Shown: positions 56,272 through 64,000 of the stretch, one piece after another
Numbering within the stretch: the first letter of the stretch is position 1
Layout of the letters: each line of letters opens with the position of its first letter
NCBI GenBank assembly: GCA_002281555.1
Contig: NCGJ01000006.1
Span: 62,001-126,000 of the forward strand
Direction of reading: 5' to 3'
Source of the DNA: Hydrogenophilales bacterium 28-61-23
GTDB lineage: Bacteria; Pseudomonadota; Gammaproteobacteria; Burkholderiales; Thiobacillaceae
Length of the DNA: 64,000 nt
Notes under the pieces: generated by a model
Told to the model about the DNA's origin: nothing
The model's database searches: none
Seen by the model: the letters and a program-made list of their open reading frames with translations, nothing else
Program-made: the position numbers and the translations under genes

Positions 56272-56796
56272 ATGACCGACGGTCTTTCCTGTGAATGCCA
56301 CATGCCCCTGGCCTGGTACACCGCGCCACCGGAACCCGGCGCGCGTCACAACCAGATGCGGGAGGCCGCGCTCCTGCTCACCGCGTTGAATCAGATGGAA
56401 GGCATGCACGAACATGAAGCCAACGGCCCCGAAAGCCGGGCTCCGCGCGAAAACCGCCGCCTCGACCGCATCGAAGCCAAACTCGACCTGACCCTGCACC
56501 TGCTCGCCCGTAGCCTGGAAACCGGCGCGGCGCCACCAAGCCGCCGCGTCCGACTCGCACCCGGCGGCGCGCAATGGCAAGACCCCGAGCCGCCGACTGA
56601 AGGCACAAAGCTGATCCTGGAACTCTACCCCGCCGAAGCCCTGCCACTCAGCCTGAAATTACCGGCCACCGCCCTGGCAGCGCAGTCAGACAACGCACGC
56701 GTCGAATTCGATGGACTGACCGAAGCACTCGACGAAGCGCTCTATCAATTCATCTTCCGCCTGCACCGACAGGCGATCCGGGCACGAACGGCATAA
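56272..56796 (+). CDS. PilZ-like c-di-GMP binding protein
   Basis: A 174-residue protein. After an N-terminal helical region (about 25-85) the C-terminal half reads as an atypical PilZ barrel: SRRVRLAPGGAQWQ (R-R-x-R followed by the strand with GG), GTKLILELYPAE, and a terminal helix DEALYQFIFRLHRQAIR typical of PilZ proteins. The D/NxSxxG motif is replaced by RLAPGG, so binding may be weak or absent. It lies 40 bases after the sugar kinase on the same strand. Confidence 0.6.
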   Translation: MTDGLSCECHMPLAWYTAPPEPGARHNQMREAALLLTALNQMEGMHEHEANGPESRAPRENRRLDRIEAKLDLTLHLLARSLETGAAPPSRRVRLAPGGAQWQDPEPPTEGTKLILELYPAEALPLSLKLPATALAAQSDNARVEFDGLTEALDEALYQFIFRLHRQAIRARTA

Positions 56797-57065
56797 GAAT
56801 TAAAATCCGTTGGCAAAACAGCGCCGACCCGACACACTGCTGAAAAACCAAGTCGCCCAGGCATTTCCAGTACACCCGCATCGGGACTACGGCTCACCCC
56901 AGCCAGGAAACGCAAGTGCGCCCAAGGCCTATAGCCCTGCGCATGTACTTTGATACTTGGAAAGTAGCGACTATGATGAGATCGATTCATACTTCATTTA
57001 TCTGAAGGCTGTTTTCTTGCATGTTGAAAACAATTGCCGTTACGGCATAGAGCGAGGAGTAAGTT

Positions 57066-57416
57066 ATGAACATACCCACCGTCAGCACACAATCCAATCT
57101 TGTTTCGTCCATGTCGTCACAATCGCCCCAGCCACAAGAGCAGCAGGCGCGGAGCCTCCAAAGCGAGCGTGAGCGAATTGATGCGACTAAAGCCAATGAT
57201 CAAGTGACATTAAGCGGCGCGTCACGTCAGGTTGCGGCACGTGAAAACACGCGAGTTACGCCTCAAGCGGAAGCCAGCGCAACAACAGACAAATCACAGA
57301 ATCAGGATCGTGCAGAACAGGCTAGGCAGACTCAAATCGAGCAACGGCAGGACCGATCGGTATCTCGCTCCGTAGCACGCGCGCTTGATACCTACACTCA
57401 AACGGCAGTGCTTTGA
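57066..57416 (+). CDS. Hypothetical disordered Gln/Ser-rich protein
   Basis: A 116-residue protein, almost entirely polar (Gln, Ser, Arg, Glu, Ala) with no hydrophobic core, so probably intrinsically disordered. GAGGAGTAAGTT upstream gives a good ribosome binding site. A short motif DATKANDQVTLSGASRQVA resembles the disordered linkers of flagellar regulatory proteins such as FlgM, but not clearly. It precedes a FlaG-like gene by 35 bases, which hints at a shared role. Confidence 0.6.
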   Translation: MNIPTVSTQSNLVSSMSSQSPQPQEQQARSLQSERERIDATKANDQVTLSGASRQVAARENTRVTPQAEASATTDKSQNQDRAEQARQTQIEQRQDRSVSRSVARALDTYTQTAVL

Positions 57417-57451
57417 TCAACCAGATTTGCTAGCGATCATTTCTCATCATC

Positions 57452-57925
57452 ATGGAAATAAGCGCGTCTACTTCCTCAAGTTACGTATCGACTCAATTCG
57501 TTGAGCCTCGAGGCGCAAAGAGGGTGGTGCGTGAAACTTCCGCTAGTCTTGACAGTACCTCGCCCCCCATCAGCCCGGATATCAAAAAGAATGCTGAGCA
57601 AAGGGCTTTTTTACCAATTGCCTCTAACAGCCTGAACACCTCCCAAACAAAGCAGTTACCCGAGGATCAGGCTCCCACCCCCGCCCGTAGCGAGAATGAA
57701 AATAAGACAGCCAATCAAATCGACGATGCACAGCGCGCCAAACAGAAAGATGCGCTCATCGCTGCTGACGGCGGAATCAAACTCGACGTCGAGAATGGAC
57801 ATCGGGTACTCAAGGTTTTTGACAGCAAAGATGTCTTGATCTACCAGCTCCCGCCCAAGGGGGTTCTGCAATTGATCGAGTCACAGGAAAACAGCCCGAA
57901 ACCACAAGTTCAAACCAGCGCCTGA
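57452..57925 (+). CDS. FlaG-like protein
   Basis: A 157-residue protein. The first 95 residues are disordered and Ser/Thr/Asn-rich. The C-terminal part (about 108-145) reads IKLDVENGHRVLKVFDSKDV with LIYQLPPKGVLQLIE, the pattern of FlaG (F..DE....VVK..D..TGEVIRQIPPEE.L). FlaG influences flagellar filament length. No flagellin, FliD or other flagellar gene is nearby, so either this is a displaced flagellar gene or a FlaG-domain protein with another role. Confidence 0.65.
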   Translation: MEISASTSSSYVSTQFVEPRGAKRVVRETSASLDSTSPPISPDIKKNAEQRAFLPIASNSLNTSQTKQLPEDQAPTPARSENENKTANQIDDAQRAKQKDALIAADGGIKLDVENGHRVLKVFDSKDVLIYQLPPKGVLQLIESQENSPKPQVQTSA

Positions 57926-57991
57926 CTCTCGTGTATTTAGTCACGTAGAACCTGCAACACCCCATCATCTGTTCAGCACACGCGCATTACA

Positions 57992-58987
57992 ATGGCGCAA
58001 ATGCTAACCCCCGCCCCTTACGCAAAACTCACACCCGACATGGTTCTCGATGCAATAGATGGCATCGGTTTGCGGACGGATGGTCGCTTGTTGGCCCTCA
58101 ATAGCTATGAGAACCGTGTCTATCAGGTCGGCCTGGACGAAGGCTCACCGATCATCGCCAAGTTCTATCGCCCTGAGCGTTGGTCCGATGCGGCAATTCT
58201 TGAAGAACATGCCTTCACTCAGGAACTCGCAAATCTCGAAATCCCGGTCGTGCCGCCCCTGATCCTGCGGGGCAACACCAGCTTGCATATCCACGAAGGC
58301 TTTCGTTTCGGCGTTTTTCCACGGCATGGTGGGCGCATGCCCGAATTCGACCGCGGCGAAACACTGGAATGGATGGGCCGATTTATCGGCCGTATTCACG
58401 CTGTTGGCGCATTACACCCGTTTGTTCATCGACCGACTCTGGACATTGCCAGTTTCGGAGAGGGTGCACGAGACTTTCTATTACGCGGCAACTGGTTGCC
58501 AGCAGACTTATTGCCAGCCTGGCGGAGTGTGATCGATCAAGTACTTGTGTTGGTTCGCGCGTGTTTTCAGCGCGCCGGGCGGATCAAGTACATCCGATTG
58601 CATGGCGACTGCCACGCCGGGAATGTTCTGTGGACCGATGAGGGCCCGCATTTTGTCGACTTCGACGACAGCCGCATGGGACCAGCGGTACAGGATCTGT
58701 GGATGCTTCTGTCAGGCGACCGTGCATCGATGACGCGCCAACTCTCCGATGTGCTTGCGGGTTACGAAGATTTCGCCGAGTTCGATGGGCGCGAGCTGCA
58801 TCTGGTGGAAGCCCTGCGCACCCTTCGACTGATTCACCATTCCGCGTGGCTAGCGCAGCGCTGGGACGACCCAGCGTTTCCCGCTGCGTTTCCCTGGTTC
58901 AATACCCAGCATTACTGGCAGGATCGTATCCTGGAATTACGCGAGCAGATCGCGTTGATGCAGGAGGAACCGTTAAGGTCAAGCTAA
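57992..58987 (+). CDS. srkA: Stress response kinase SrkA (YihE)
   Basis: A 331-residue aminoglycoside phosphotransferase-fold kinase. Catalytic loop YIRLHGDCHAGNVLW and metal-binding HFVDFDDSRMGPAVQDLWML are intact; NRVYQVG and IIAKFYRPERWS hold the nucleotide-binding strand. SrkA protects cells from stress-induced death in E. coli. The gene is followed after 38 bases by an amidotransferase for osmolyte synthesis, so both may respond to stress. Confidence 0.93.
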   Translation: MAQMLTPAPYAKLTPDMVLDAIDGIGLRTDGRLLALNSYENRVYQVGLDEGSPIIAKFYRPERWSDAAILEEHAFTQELANLEIPVVPPLILRGNTSLHIHEGFRFGVFPRHGGRMPEFDRGETLEWMGRFIGRIHAVGALHPFVHRPTLDIASFGEGARDFLLRGNWLPADLLPAWRSVIDQVLVLVRACFQRAGRIKYIRLHGDCHAGNVLWTDEGPHFVDFDDSRMGPAVQDLWMLLSGDRASMTRQLSDVLAGYEDFAEFDGRELHLVEALRTLRLIHHSAWLAQRWDDPAFPAAFPWFNTQHYWQDRILELREQIALMQEEPLRSS

Positions 58988-59025
58988 AATGGCTACGCGA
59001 AACTCAATATGGGAGAGGCAGCACA

Positions 59026-60810
59026 ATGTGCGGCATTGCTGGTGAACTTCGTTTAGATGGCAAGTCCGCGGACGCCGACGTCGTGAAACGTATGATGGCT
59101 CGACTGGCGCGGCGCGGACCTGATGGAGAAGGGCTGCACATGGACGGCCCGATCGGGATGGGACATCGGCGCCTCGCCATCATCGATTTATCGGAGCGCT
59201 CACGCCAGCCGATGGCGGACATAAGCGCGGGTTTGGCGCTGGTATTCAACGGCACAATTTATAACTACCCGCAGCTACGCTCCGATTTGATCGCGAAAGG
59301 GCATGTGTTCAGATCCGATGGCGATACCGAGGTCATTCTTCGTGCCTACGCCGAATGGGGCTCGGCTTGCGTTGAGCGCCTGCACGGCGCCTTCGCCTTC
59401 GCGCTCTGGGATCGCAAGACCCGCAGCCTGCTTCTGGCCCGCGACCGCCTCGGCATCAAGCCCTTGTACTTCAGTCAGGACAATCAGCGCATTCTGTTCG
59501 CCTCGACGCCCCAGGCCATACTGACGGCGGGCGGCGTCGATACCAGCATCGATCCAATCGCGCTGCACCATCAACTGACGCTGCACGCCGTGGTTCCCGC
59601 GCCGCATACCCTGCTCATGGGCATACGAAAGCTGGCCCCCGCCACCATCATGACTATCGACCTGAAAGGCCATTGCGAATCACGCTGCTACTGGCGCTTG
59701 ACCGCACAAAGGCCGGAGCGAGCGCTGAAAGAGGAAGACTGGGTCGACGCGATACACGACGCGCTGCGCGTGGCCGTTCGCAAGCGGCTGATCATCTCTG
59801 ACGTCAAGGTCGGTGTGCTGCTATCCGGCGGGCTCGACTCCAGCCTGTTGGTGGCGCTTCTGGCCGAACAGGGCGTCGAGGATCTGCTGACTTTTTCGGT
59901 CGGCTTCGAAGATCAACCGGAGGAACGCGGCAACGAATTCGAATACTCCGACGCCGTTGCCAAGCATTTCCACACCCGTCATCACCAGTTCCACATTCCC
60001 AACGATCAGGTTCTGGCCCGTCTGCCAGAAGCGGTGGAAAATATGGCCGAACCGATGGTCAGCCAGGATGCGGTGGCGTTTTACCTGCTCTCCGAAAAGG
60101 TGTCCAAGTCGGTAAAGGTCGTGCAGAGCGGCCAAGGCGCCGACGAAGTTTTCGGCGGTTATTACTGGTATGAAAAGATGAATTCGGATAACAACGGCTC
60201 GCCGCTGGATCGGTTCCGTCGTTACTATTTCGACCGGGATCATGCCGAATACCTGGAGACAGTGAATCCCGCCTTCCATGGCATCGACCACACCGCCTAC
60301 ACCATTTACGGCCGCCTCACCGAACCGGGCGCCGACACCTTCATGGATCAGGTGCTGCGCATGGACACCACGATGCTGATTACCGACGACCCGGTGAAGC
60401 GGGTCGACAACATGACCATGGCCTGGGGTCTGGAAGCGCGCGTTCCCTTCCTCGATCACGAACTGGTGGAACTGGCCGCGCGCATGCCGCCTGAACTCAA
60501 ACTCGGCTCTGGCGGCAAGCATATTCTGAAACGCATCGCCCGCGGCCGCGTGCCGGATTCGGTCATAGACCGGAGCAAAGGCTATTTTCCGATGCCAGCG
60601 TTGAAATTCGTGCGCGGTGAATTTCTCACATTCATGCGCAGCATTCTGAATTCGCAAGCCTGCCGCAATCGCAACCTGTTCCAACGTGACTACGTAAGAA
60701 CGCTCCTTGCCGCGCCGGACAAACATCTGACCCGCATCCAGGGCAGCAAACTGTGGCATCTGGCGCTTCTGGAATTCTGGTTGCAGCGAAATGTAGACAG
60801 GAAGCTTTGA
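59026..60810 (+). CDS. N-acetylglutaminylglutamine amidotransferase
   Basis: A 594-residue asparagine-synthase-like enzyme; start at 59026 with GGGAGAGG 8 bases upstream (the open frame to 58699 is antisense to nothing useful and overlaps srkA). The N-terminal glutaminase begins with catalytic Cys2 (M-C-G-I-A-G); the synthetase domain has the PP-loop LLSGGLDSSLL and the QGADEVFGGYYWY region. The specific sequence and length match the enzyme that makes the osmoprotectant N-acetylglutaminylglutamine amide (NAGGN). The usual partner ligase (ngg) is not next to it; an MFS transporter follows. Confidence 0.85.
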   Translation: MCGIAGELRLDGKSADADVVKRMMARLARRGPDGEGLHMDGPIGMGHRRLAIIDLSERSRQPMADISAGLALVFNGTIYNYPQLRSDLIAKGHVFRSDGDTEVILRAYAEWGSACVERLHGAFAFALWDRKTRSLLLARDRLGIKPLYFSQDNQRILFASTPQAILTAGGVDTSIDPIALHHQLTLHAVVPAPHTLLMGIRKLAPATIMTIDLKGHCESRCYWRLTAQRPERALKEEDWVDAIHDALRVAVRKRLIISDVKVGVLLSGGLDSSLLVALLAEQGVEDLLTFSVGFEDQPEERGNEFEYSDAVAKHFHTRHHQFHIPNDQVLARLPEAVENMAEPMVSQDAVAFYLLSEKVSKSVKVVQSGQGADEVFGGYYWYEKMNSDNNGSPLDRFRRYYFDRDHAEYLETVNPAFHGIDHTAYTIYGRLTEPGADTFMDQVLRMDTTMLITDDPVKRVDNMTMAWGLEARVPFLDHELVELAARMPPELKLGSGGKHILKRIARGRVPDSVIDRSKGYFPMPALKFVRGEFLTFMRSILNSQACRNRNLFQRDYVRTLLAAPDKHLTRIQGSKLWHLALLEFWLQRNVDRKL

Positions 60811-60824
60811 CGAGTCGTCTCGGC

Positions 60825-60929
60825 ATGATGACTTTGCCTGTGTGCTTGTTTGCAACTTGTTTGACCGCGTCACCCGAAGAAACGCCGCCCCCCAAAGCAC
60901 CCGGCATCGGCCCCTTGGATAGCGATTAG
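60825..60929 (+). CDS. Possible 34-residue lipoprotein
   Basis: A short frame between the amidotransferase and MFS genes: MMTLPVCLFATCLTASPEE, then a Pro-rich tail ending LDSD. LFATC could be a lipobox, as in LptM-like small lipoproteins. There is no strong ribosome binding site, so it may be chance. Confidence 0.25.
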   Translation: MMTLPVCLFATCLTASPEETPPPKAPGIGPLDSD

Positions 60930-60937
60930 GCGGCCGA

Positions 60938-62245
60938 TTGCTCACATCCGCCCAACGACACCAACTCCACCGCCTGCGCTGGACCGCTTTCAGCGTCGTT
61001 GGCGCAGCCTACGTGCTGTCTTTTTTCCATCGTTTTGCTCCGGCCGCCATCGCGGCGGATCTGCAAAACGCATTCCAGATCAACGCGACGGCGTTGGGCA
61101 GTCTGGCCGCGACCTATTTCTATGTCTACACGCTGATGCAGATTCCGACCGGCATCCTGGCCGATACGCTGGGGCCGCGCCGCATCGTCGCTGTGGGCGG
61201 CGTACTGGCCGGCGCGGGCTCGTTGCTGTTCGGCCTGGCCGATACTTTCAATCTGGCCGCGCTCGGCCGGCTTCTAGTCGGGCTGGGCGTCTCCGTCACC
61301 TTCATCGCATTGTTGAAGCTGAACGCGGTTTGGTTCAGCGAGCGCCATTTCGGCTCGATCACCGGACTCGCCATTCTGCTTGGCAACTTTGGCTCCTTGC
61401 TGGCCGCCTCGCCGCTGGCCTGGGCGCTCGGCTATGTGTCCTGGCGCGAGGTCTTCGTGGCGGTTGGCTTACTCTCCCTGTTCCTGGCCGGGCTGGCCTG
61501 GTGGCTGGTGCGCGACAACCCGGTCCAGTCCGGCCTGCCCAGCCTGCGCGAACTGGATGGCAAAGCCGCGCACCCGGCCCATGACGGGCATTGGTATGAC
61601 GGCTTGTTGCAGGTCGCCGGCAATCGCGCCACCTGGCCCGGTTTTTTCGTCAATCTCGGCGTTTCCGGCACGCTGTTCGCCTTTGCCGGACTCTGGGCCG
61701 TACCTTTCCTGAGCCAAGGCCATGGCTGGGATCGGACAACAGCCACCGGGCATACCTCCTTGCTACTGGCTGGTTTTGCGCTCGGCGCGTTCTTCATCGG
61801 CACCTTGTCGGATCGACTGGGCCGACGCAAACCCGTAGTCATCGTGTTTTGCGGCCTCTATGTCGCCTGCTGGCTGCCGCTGCTGCTGAGTTGGGCATTG
61901 CGCCCGGGCTGGAGCCATGCGCTGTTTTTCCTGATGGGCCTGGGCGCGGCCGGCTTTACGCTGACCTGGGCCTGCGCCAAGGAAGTGAATCGGCACGCGC
62001 TGTCCGGCATGGCCACCAGTCTGGTCAACACCGGCGCCTTCCTGGGTGGAGCCATCCTGCAACCGCTGGTCGGCTGGGCCATCGAGCACGCAGCCGGCGG
62101 AACGGGTTTGCCGATCTCCCTGAAGCCGAGCCTGGCGCACTACCAAGTTGGCATCGCCGTGTTATTCGGTTTCGCCCTGTTCGGCTGGCTGGCCAGCTTT
62201 GCGCTGCGCGAGACAAACTGCCGCTACGTTTCCGATCCGGCCTGA
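60938..62245 (+). CDS. Major facilitator superfamily transporter
   Basis: A 435-residue protein with twelve predicted membrane helices. GILADTLGPRRIV fits the MFS motif A loop, and a second-half counterpart is GTLSDRLGRRKPVV. The only start in reach is TTG at 60938, 127 bases after the amidotransferase. It resembles the sugar-phosphate/nitrate-type MFS subgroups; the substrate is unknown. Possible co-transcription with the amidotransferase suggests export or uptake of a related osmolyte, but this is speculative. Confidence 0.85.
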   Translation: MLTSAQRHQLHRLRWTAFSVVGAAYVLSFFHRFAPAAIAADLQNAFQINATALGSLAATYFYVYTLMQIPTGILADTLGPRRIVAVGGVLAGAGSLLFGLADTFNLAALGRLLVGLGVSVTFIALLKLNAVWFSERHFGSITGLAILLGNFGSLLAASPLAWALGYVSWREVFVAVGLLSLFLAGLAWWLVRDNPVQSGLPSLRELDGKAAHPAHDGHWYDGLLQVAGNRATWPGFFVNLGVSGTLFAFAGLWAVPFLSQGHGWDRTTATGHTSLLLAGFALGAFFIGTLSDRLGRRKPVVIVFCGLYVACWLPLLLSWALRPGWSHALFFLMGLGAAGFTLTWACAKEVNRHALSGMATSLVNTGAFLGGAILQPLVGWAIEHAAGGTGLPISLKPSLAHYQVGIAVLFGFALFGWLASFALRETNCRYVSDPA

Positions 62246-62997
62246 GCCGAAATCGTCCCGCCCAATTCCAGCACTCCGGCTTGCAGGCGGGCAAAAGCAG
62301 GTTCCACTAGATCGAGCGCGCCCTTTACACCCAGGTCGATCTCATAGCGAAACCGCTGTTCCGGATCGATACACGGCAGGCTGTAGACACGGATACCAGG
62401 AAACGTCTTTTCCACCGCATCCATCAACGGCGTCAACGTGCCCTCATTCAAACCGCGCACAATCATGCCCCGATCCGCCTCCGAACCCACGCCGAACAAA
62501 TCGCGGTAGTGCGTATCCAGCACCCATTCGATCATTGGCCAGGCCATGACCGGAAAACCGGGCACAAAATGATGCCGCCGGATGCTGAAACCCGGAATTC
62601 GGTTGTACGGGTTGGGAATCAGCGCGGCGCCTTGCGGCAGCTCGCCCATGCGCAAACGCTCCGGCGTTAGCGGCTGGTTGATCTCGACCATGTGCCGGGC
62701 GATCAGATCGCGCGCGCCAGCGTGCAAAACCAGCGGCACGGCAAGCGCGGCGGCGGCGGATTGGCGGGTGTGGTCATCCGGCGTGGCACCGATGCCGCCG
62801 CAACTGAACACCACATCGTCGCCCGCGAAAGACTGGCGCAAGACATCAATCAAGCGCGGCCGCTCATCGCCCAGATATTGCGCCCAGGCCAGCTTAAGGC
62901 CACGCGCCGCGAGCAGTTCGCGTACTTTTGCGAAGTGTTGATCCTGGCGTTTGCCGGAAAGTATTTCGTCGCCGATGACGATGAGTCCGAATGCCAT
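62224..62997 (-). CDS. CinA/MoaB-type molybdopterin-binding domain protein
   Basis: A 257-residue protein with the MoCF_biosynth fold: FGLIVIGDEILSGKRQD, FSCGGIGATPDDHT and LPNP-like ALIPNPYNRIPGF. It matches the N-terminal domain of CinA and lacks the C-terminal nicotinamide-nucleotide amidase, so it corresponds to the short stand-alone CinA-like group. Convergent with the MFS gene, overlapping its 3' end by 22 bases. Confidence 0.85.
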   Translation of the reverse strand: MAFGLIVIGDEILSGKRQDQHFAKVRELLAARGLKLAWAQYLGDERPRLIDVLRQSFAGDDVVFSCGGIGATPDDHTRQSAAAALAVPLVLHAGARDLIARHMVEINQPLTPERLRMGELPQGAALIPNPYNRIPGFSIRRHHFVPGFPVMAWPMIEWVLDTHYRDLFGVGSEADRGMIVRGLNEGTLTPLMDAVEKTFPGIRVYSLPCIDPEQRFRYEIDLGVKGALDLVEPAFARLQAGVLELGGTISAQAGSET

Positions 62998-63056
62998 GTT
63001 CCATCTCCAATGTGCAGGCCATTATCATCGCGCCATTTATCGCAAGGAGTGCTGCC

Positions 63057-63410
63057 ATGAGTGCTGAATTGGTGTGCTGGAAATGCGGCGCCAGCCTGAA
63101 AACGCTTCCCCTGCCGCTGGGCCGGCGTGCCGAATGTCTGACCTGCGGCGCGGAGTTGCACGTCTGCCGCTTGTGCCGCCACTTCGATACCGGCAAGGCG
63201 AAGCAATGCCGCGAACTGGCCGCGGACGAGGTGAAAAACAAGACCCGGGCCAATTTCTGCGACTGGTTTCAGCCCAAACCCGCGGCATTCAATGCCGGCA
63301 CATCCAGCGGTACCAATGCCAGCAACCCGCTGGATGGTCTGTTTGGCGCCGCACCCCAAGCAAAACCCGACGCGAAAAGCGAACTGGAAAAGCTGTTCGG
63401 AAAAAACTGA
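63057..63410 (+). CDS. Zinc-ribbon cysteine-rich protein
   Basis: A 117-residue protein; start at 63057 (M-S-A-E-L-V-C-W-K-C) with GGAG nearby. C7-x2-C10, C27-x2-C30, C37-x2-C40 and C51 with a final C-D-W-F form one or two zinc ribbons; the family is found widely in betaproteobacteria without known function. The C-terminal half is a disordered Ala/Ser/Asn linker ending KSELEKLFGKN, a probable short interaction helix. It diverges from the CinA-like gene. Confidence 0.75.
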   Translation: MSAELVCWKCGASLKTLPLPLGRRAECLTCGAELHVCRLCRHFDTGKAKQCRELAADEVKNKTRANFCDWFQPKPAAFNAGTSSGTNASNPLDGLFGAAPQAKPDAKSELEKLFGKN

Positions 63411-63429
63411 ACGGGACGCCTCTCCCGCG

Positions 63430-63960
63430 TTATTGCTGAGGAATGCGCACTTCCCGTTCGCCGTAGCGCCCTTCGTTGACGCGGGTATGGCAGGCGATGC
63501 AGTTGGCGAGCGTGCCGATTTTCTTGCGTTTCCAGATATAGGCCGGCACTTCGTCGTGCATGTACTTGAAGTAGCCGGTCTCCGATACCCGCTGCGGCAC
63601 CGCAGCCGCTGCGATAGCGCCGTTGATGCGGTGCATGCGCATATTGGCCTGGTCAGCATCGGCCGCCAGCAGCTCGAGATTTTTCAGAATTTCCAGACGC
63701 TGCGGCTCTTCCAGGCTGGCATCCTCACCGAAGTGCTTGTCCAATTGACCCAGCATCTTGCGCCAGGAACGCACCGGCAACAGCCCCGGTGCATAGGCCG
63801 TATGACAACTGCCGCATTCGTTGACATAGGTTTTGCCGCTTGGCATCGGGAAGATCGCCTCGTCATCGGCCGGCGCATTGCCGATCAGCGCCGCTACGAC
63901 AGAGACCGAGAGGGTCAGACTCAACAGATTTTTCCAGGTGATTCCGCTCGCGCTTGCCAT
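63430..63960 (-). CDS. Di-haem cytochrome c
   Basis: A 176-residue exported c-type cytochrome. Signal peptide about 10-32. Haem sites C49-G-S-C52-H53 near the N-terminus and C154-I-A-C157-H158 near the C-terminus, with RSWRKMLGQLDKHFGEDASLEE between. This pattern matches the DHC family of di-haem cytochromes, which often shuttle electrons from a membrane cytochrome b. The gene begins 7 bases after the stop of another cytochrome-like gene at the window edge. Confidence 0.88.
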   Translation of the reverse strand: MASASGITWKNLLSLTLSVSVVAALIGNAPADDEAIFPMPSGKTYVNECGSCHTAYAPGLLPVRSWRKMLGQLDKHFGEDASLEEPQRLEILKNLELLAADADQANMRMHRINGAIAAAAVPQRVSETGYFKYMHDEVPAYIWKRKKIGTLANCIACHTRVNEGRYGEREVRIPQQ

Positions 63961-63967
63961 CCTGACT

Positions 63968-64000
63968 TCACTTCAACGAGATCATGTAGGCGGTGAAATC
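63968..64000 (-). CDS. 3' end of an upstream gene, probably cytochrome c
   Basis: The last ten codons read D-F-T-A-Y-M-I-S-L-K before a TGA at 63970-63968. A D-x-x-A-Y-M-x-S-L ending is usual for class I cytochromes c. It lies 7 bases upstream of the di-haem cytochrome gene on the same strand, indicating an electron-transfer operon extending beyond the window. Confidence 0.5.
   Translation of the reverse strand, partial: DFTAYMISLK

Noticed and set aside
58699-59025. N-terminal extension of the amidotransferase frame
   Set aside because: The glutaminase must begin M-C-G at 59026 with Cys2 as nucleophile, and the extension overlaps srkA.

Overview
The window looks like a GC-rich chromosomal segment of a betaproteobacterium. 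The evidence is the gene order dnaQ, rnhA, SAM methyltransferase, gloB and mltD, an orphan PEP-CTERM protein, a lapG-lapD pair, a yejBEF transporter, a di-haem cytochrome c and many c-di-GMP proteins. The exact genus cannot be read from the sequence; a Thiobacillus/Nitrosomonadales- or Rhodocyclales-like host is an inference.

Layout. Positions 1-3744 hold the start of an unknown secreted protein, a GGDEF/EAL protein and an OprP-like porin. Positions 4001-14201 form an accessory island. It has a truncated HsdR-type nuclease fragment, then a tightly packed five-gene GTPase-centred conflict system: a calcineurin-like phosphoesterase with an effector-associated domain, the all-helical protein GASH, two TRAFAC GTPases and a GAP1-like protein. 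A YhcG/DUF1016 nuclease, a RhuM-like protein and a RelE/Xre toxin-antitoxin pair follow. A perfect inverted-repeat terminator separates the island from clpB, which has a good sigma-32 promoter. Positions 17-22 kb carry a PEP-CTERM protein, nadC, rluB, scpB and scpA; hicBA sits between the two scp genes and relBE lies directly upstream of scpA. Positions 22.4-24.7 kb hold a decayed regulator and what looks like two integron gene cassettes with a recognisable attC site (a lipoprotein and a HEPN-like protein).

Positions 25-45 kb are mostly core and signalling genes: dnaE, a multi-step phosphorelay (hybrid kinase, receiver, Hpt-REC-REC-GGDEF, degenerate receiver), lapG-lapD, radA, a nitronate monooxygenase, and a solute-binding protein paired with a GGDEF/EAL protein. 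Positions 44-57 kb hold dnaQ, rnhA, a methyltransferase, gloB, mltD, the yejBEF transporter (its ATPase gene carries two different in-frame repeat insertions), a glutaredoxin-like protein, pilU, an FGGY sugar kinase and a PilZ-like protein. The last part has a disordered protein, a FlaG-like protein, srkA, an N-acetylglutaminylglutamine amidotransferase, an MFS transporter, a CinA-type protein, a zinc-ribbon protein and cytochrome c genes running off the right edge.

The most interesting system is at 4443-11353. The phosphoesterase (predicted effector) and the GAP1-like protein share a similar C-terminal domain, and a pair of GTPases plus GASH lie between them with 4-8 base overlaps. This matches the computationally predicted GTPase-centred biological conflict systems (GASH/GAP1/EAD families), for which I know of no experimental characterisation. 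The two nuclease/regulator genes that follow could be extra effectors of the same transcription unit.
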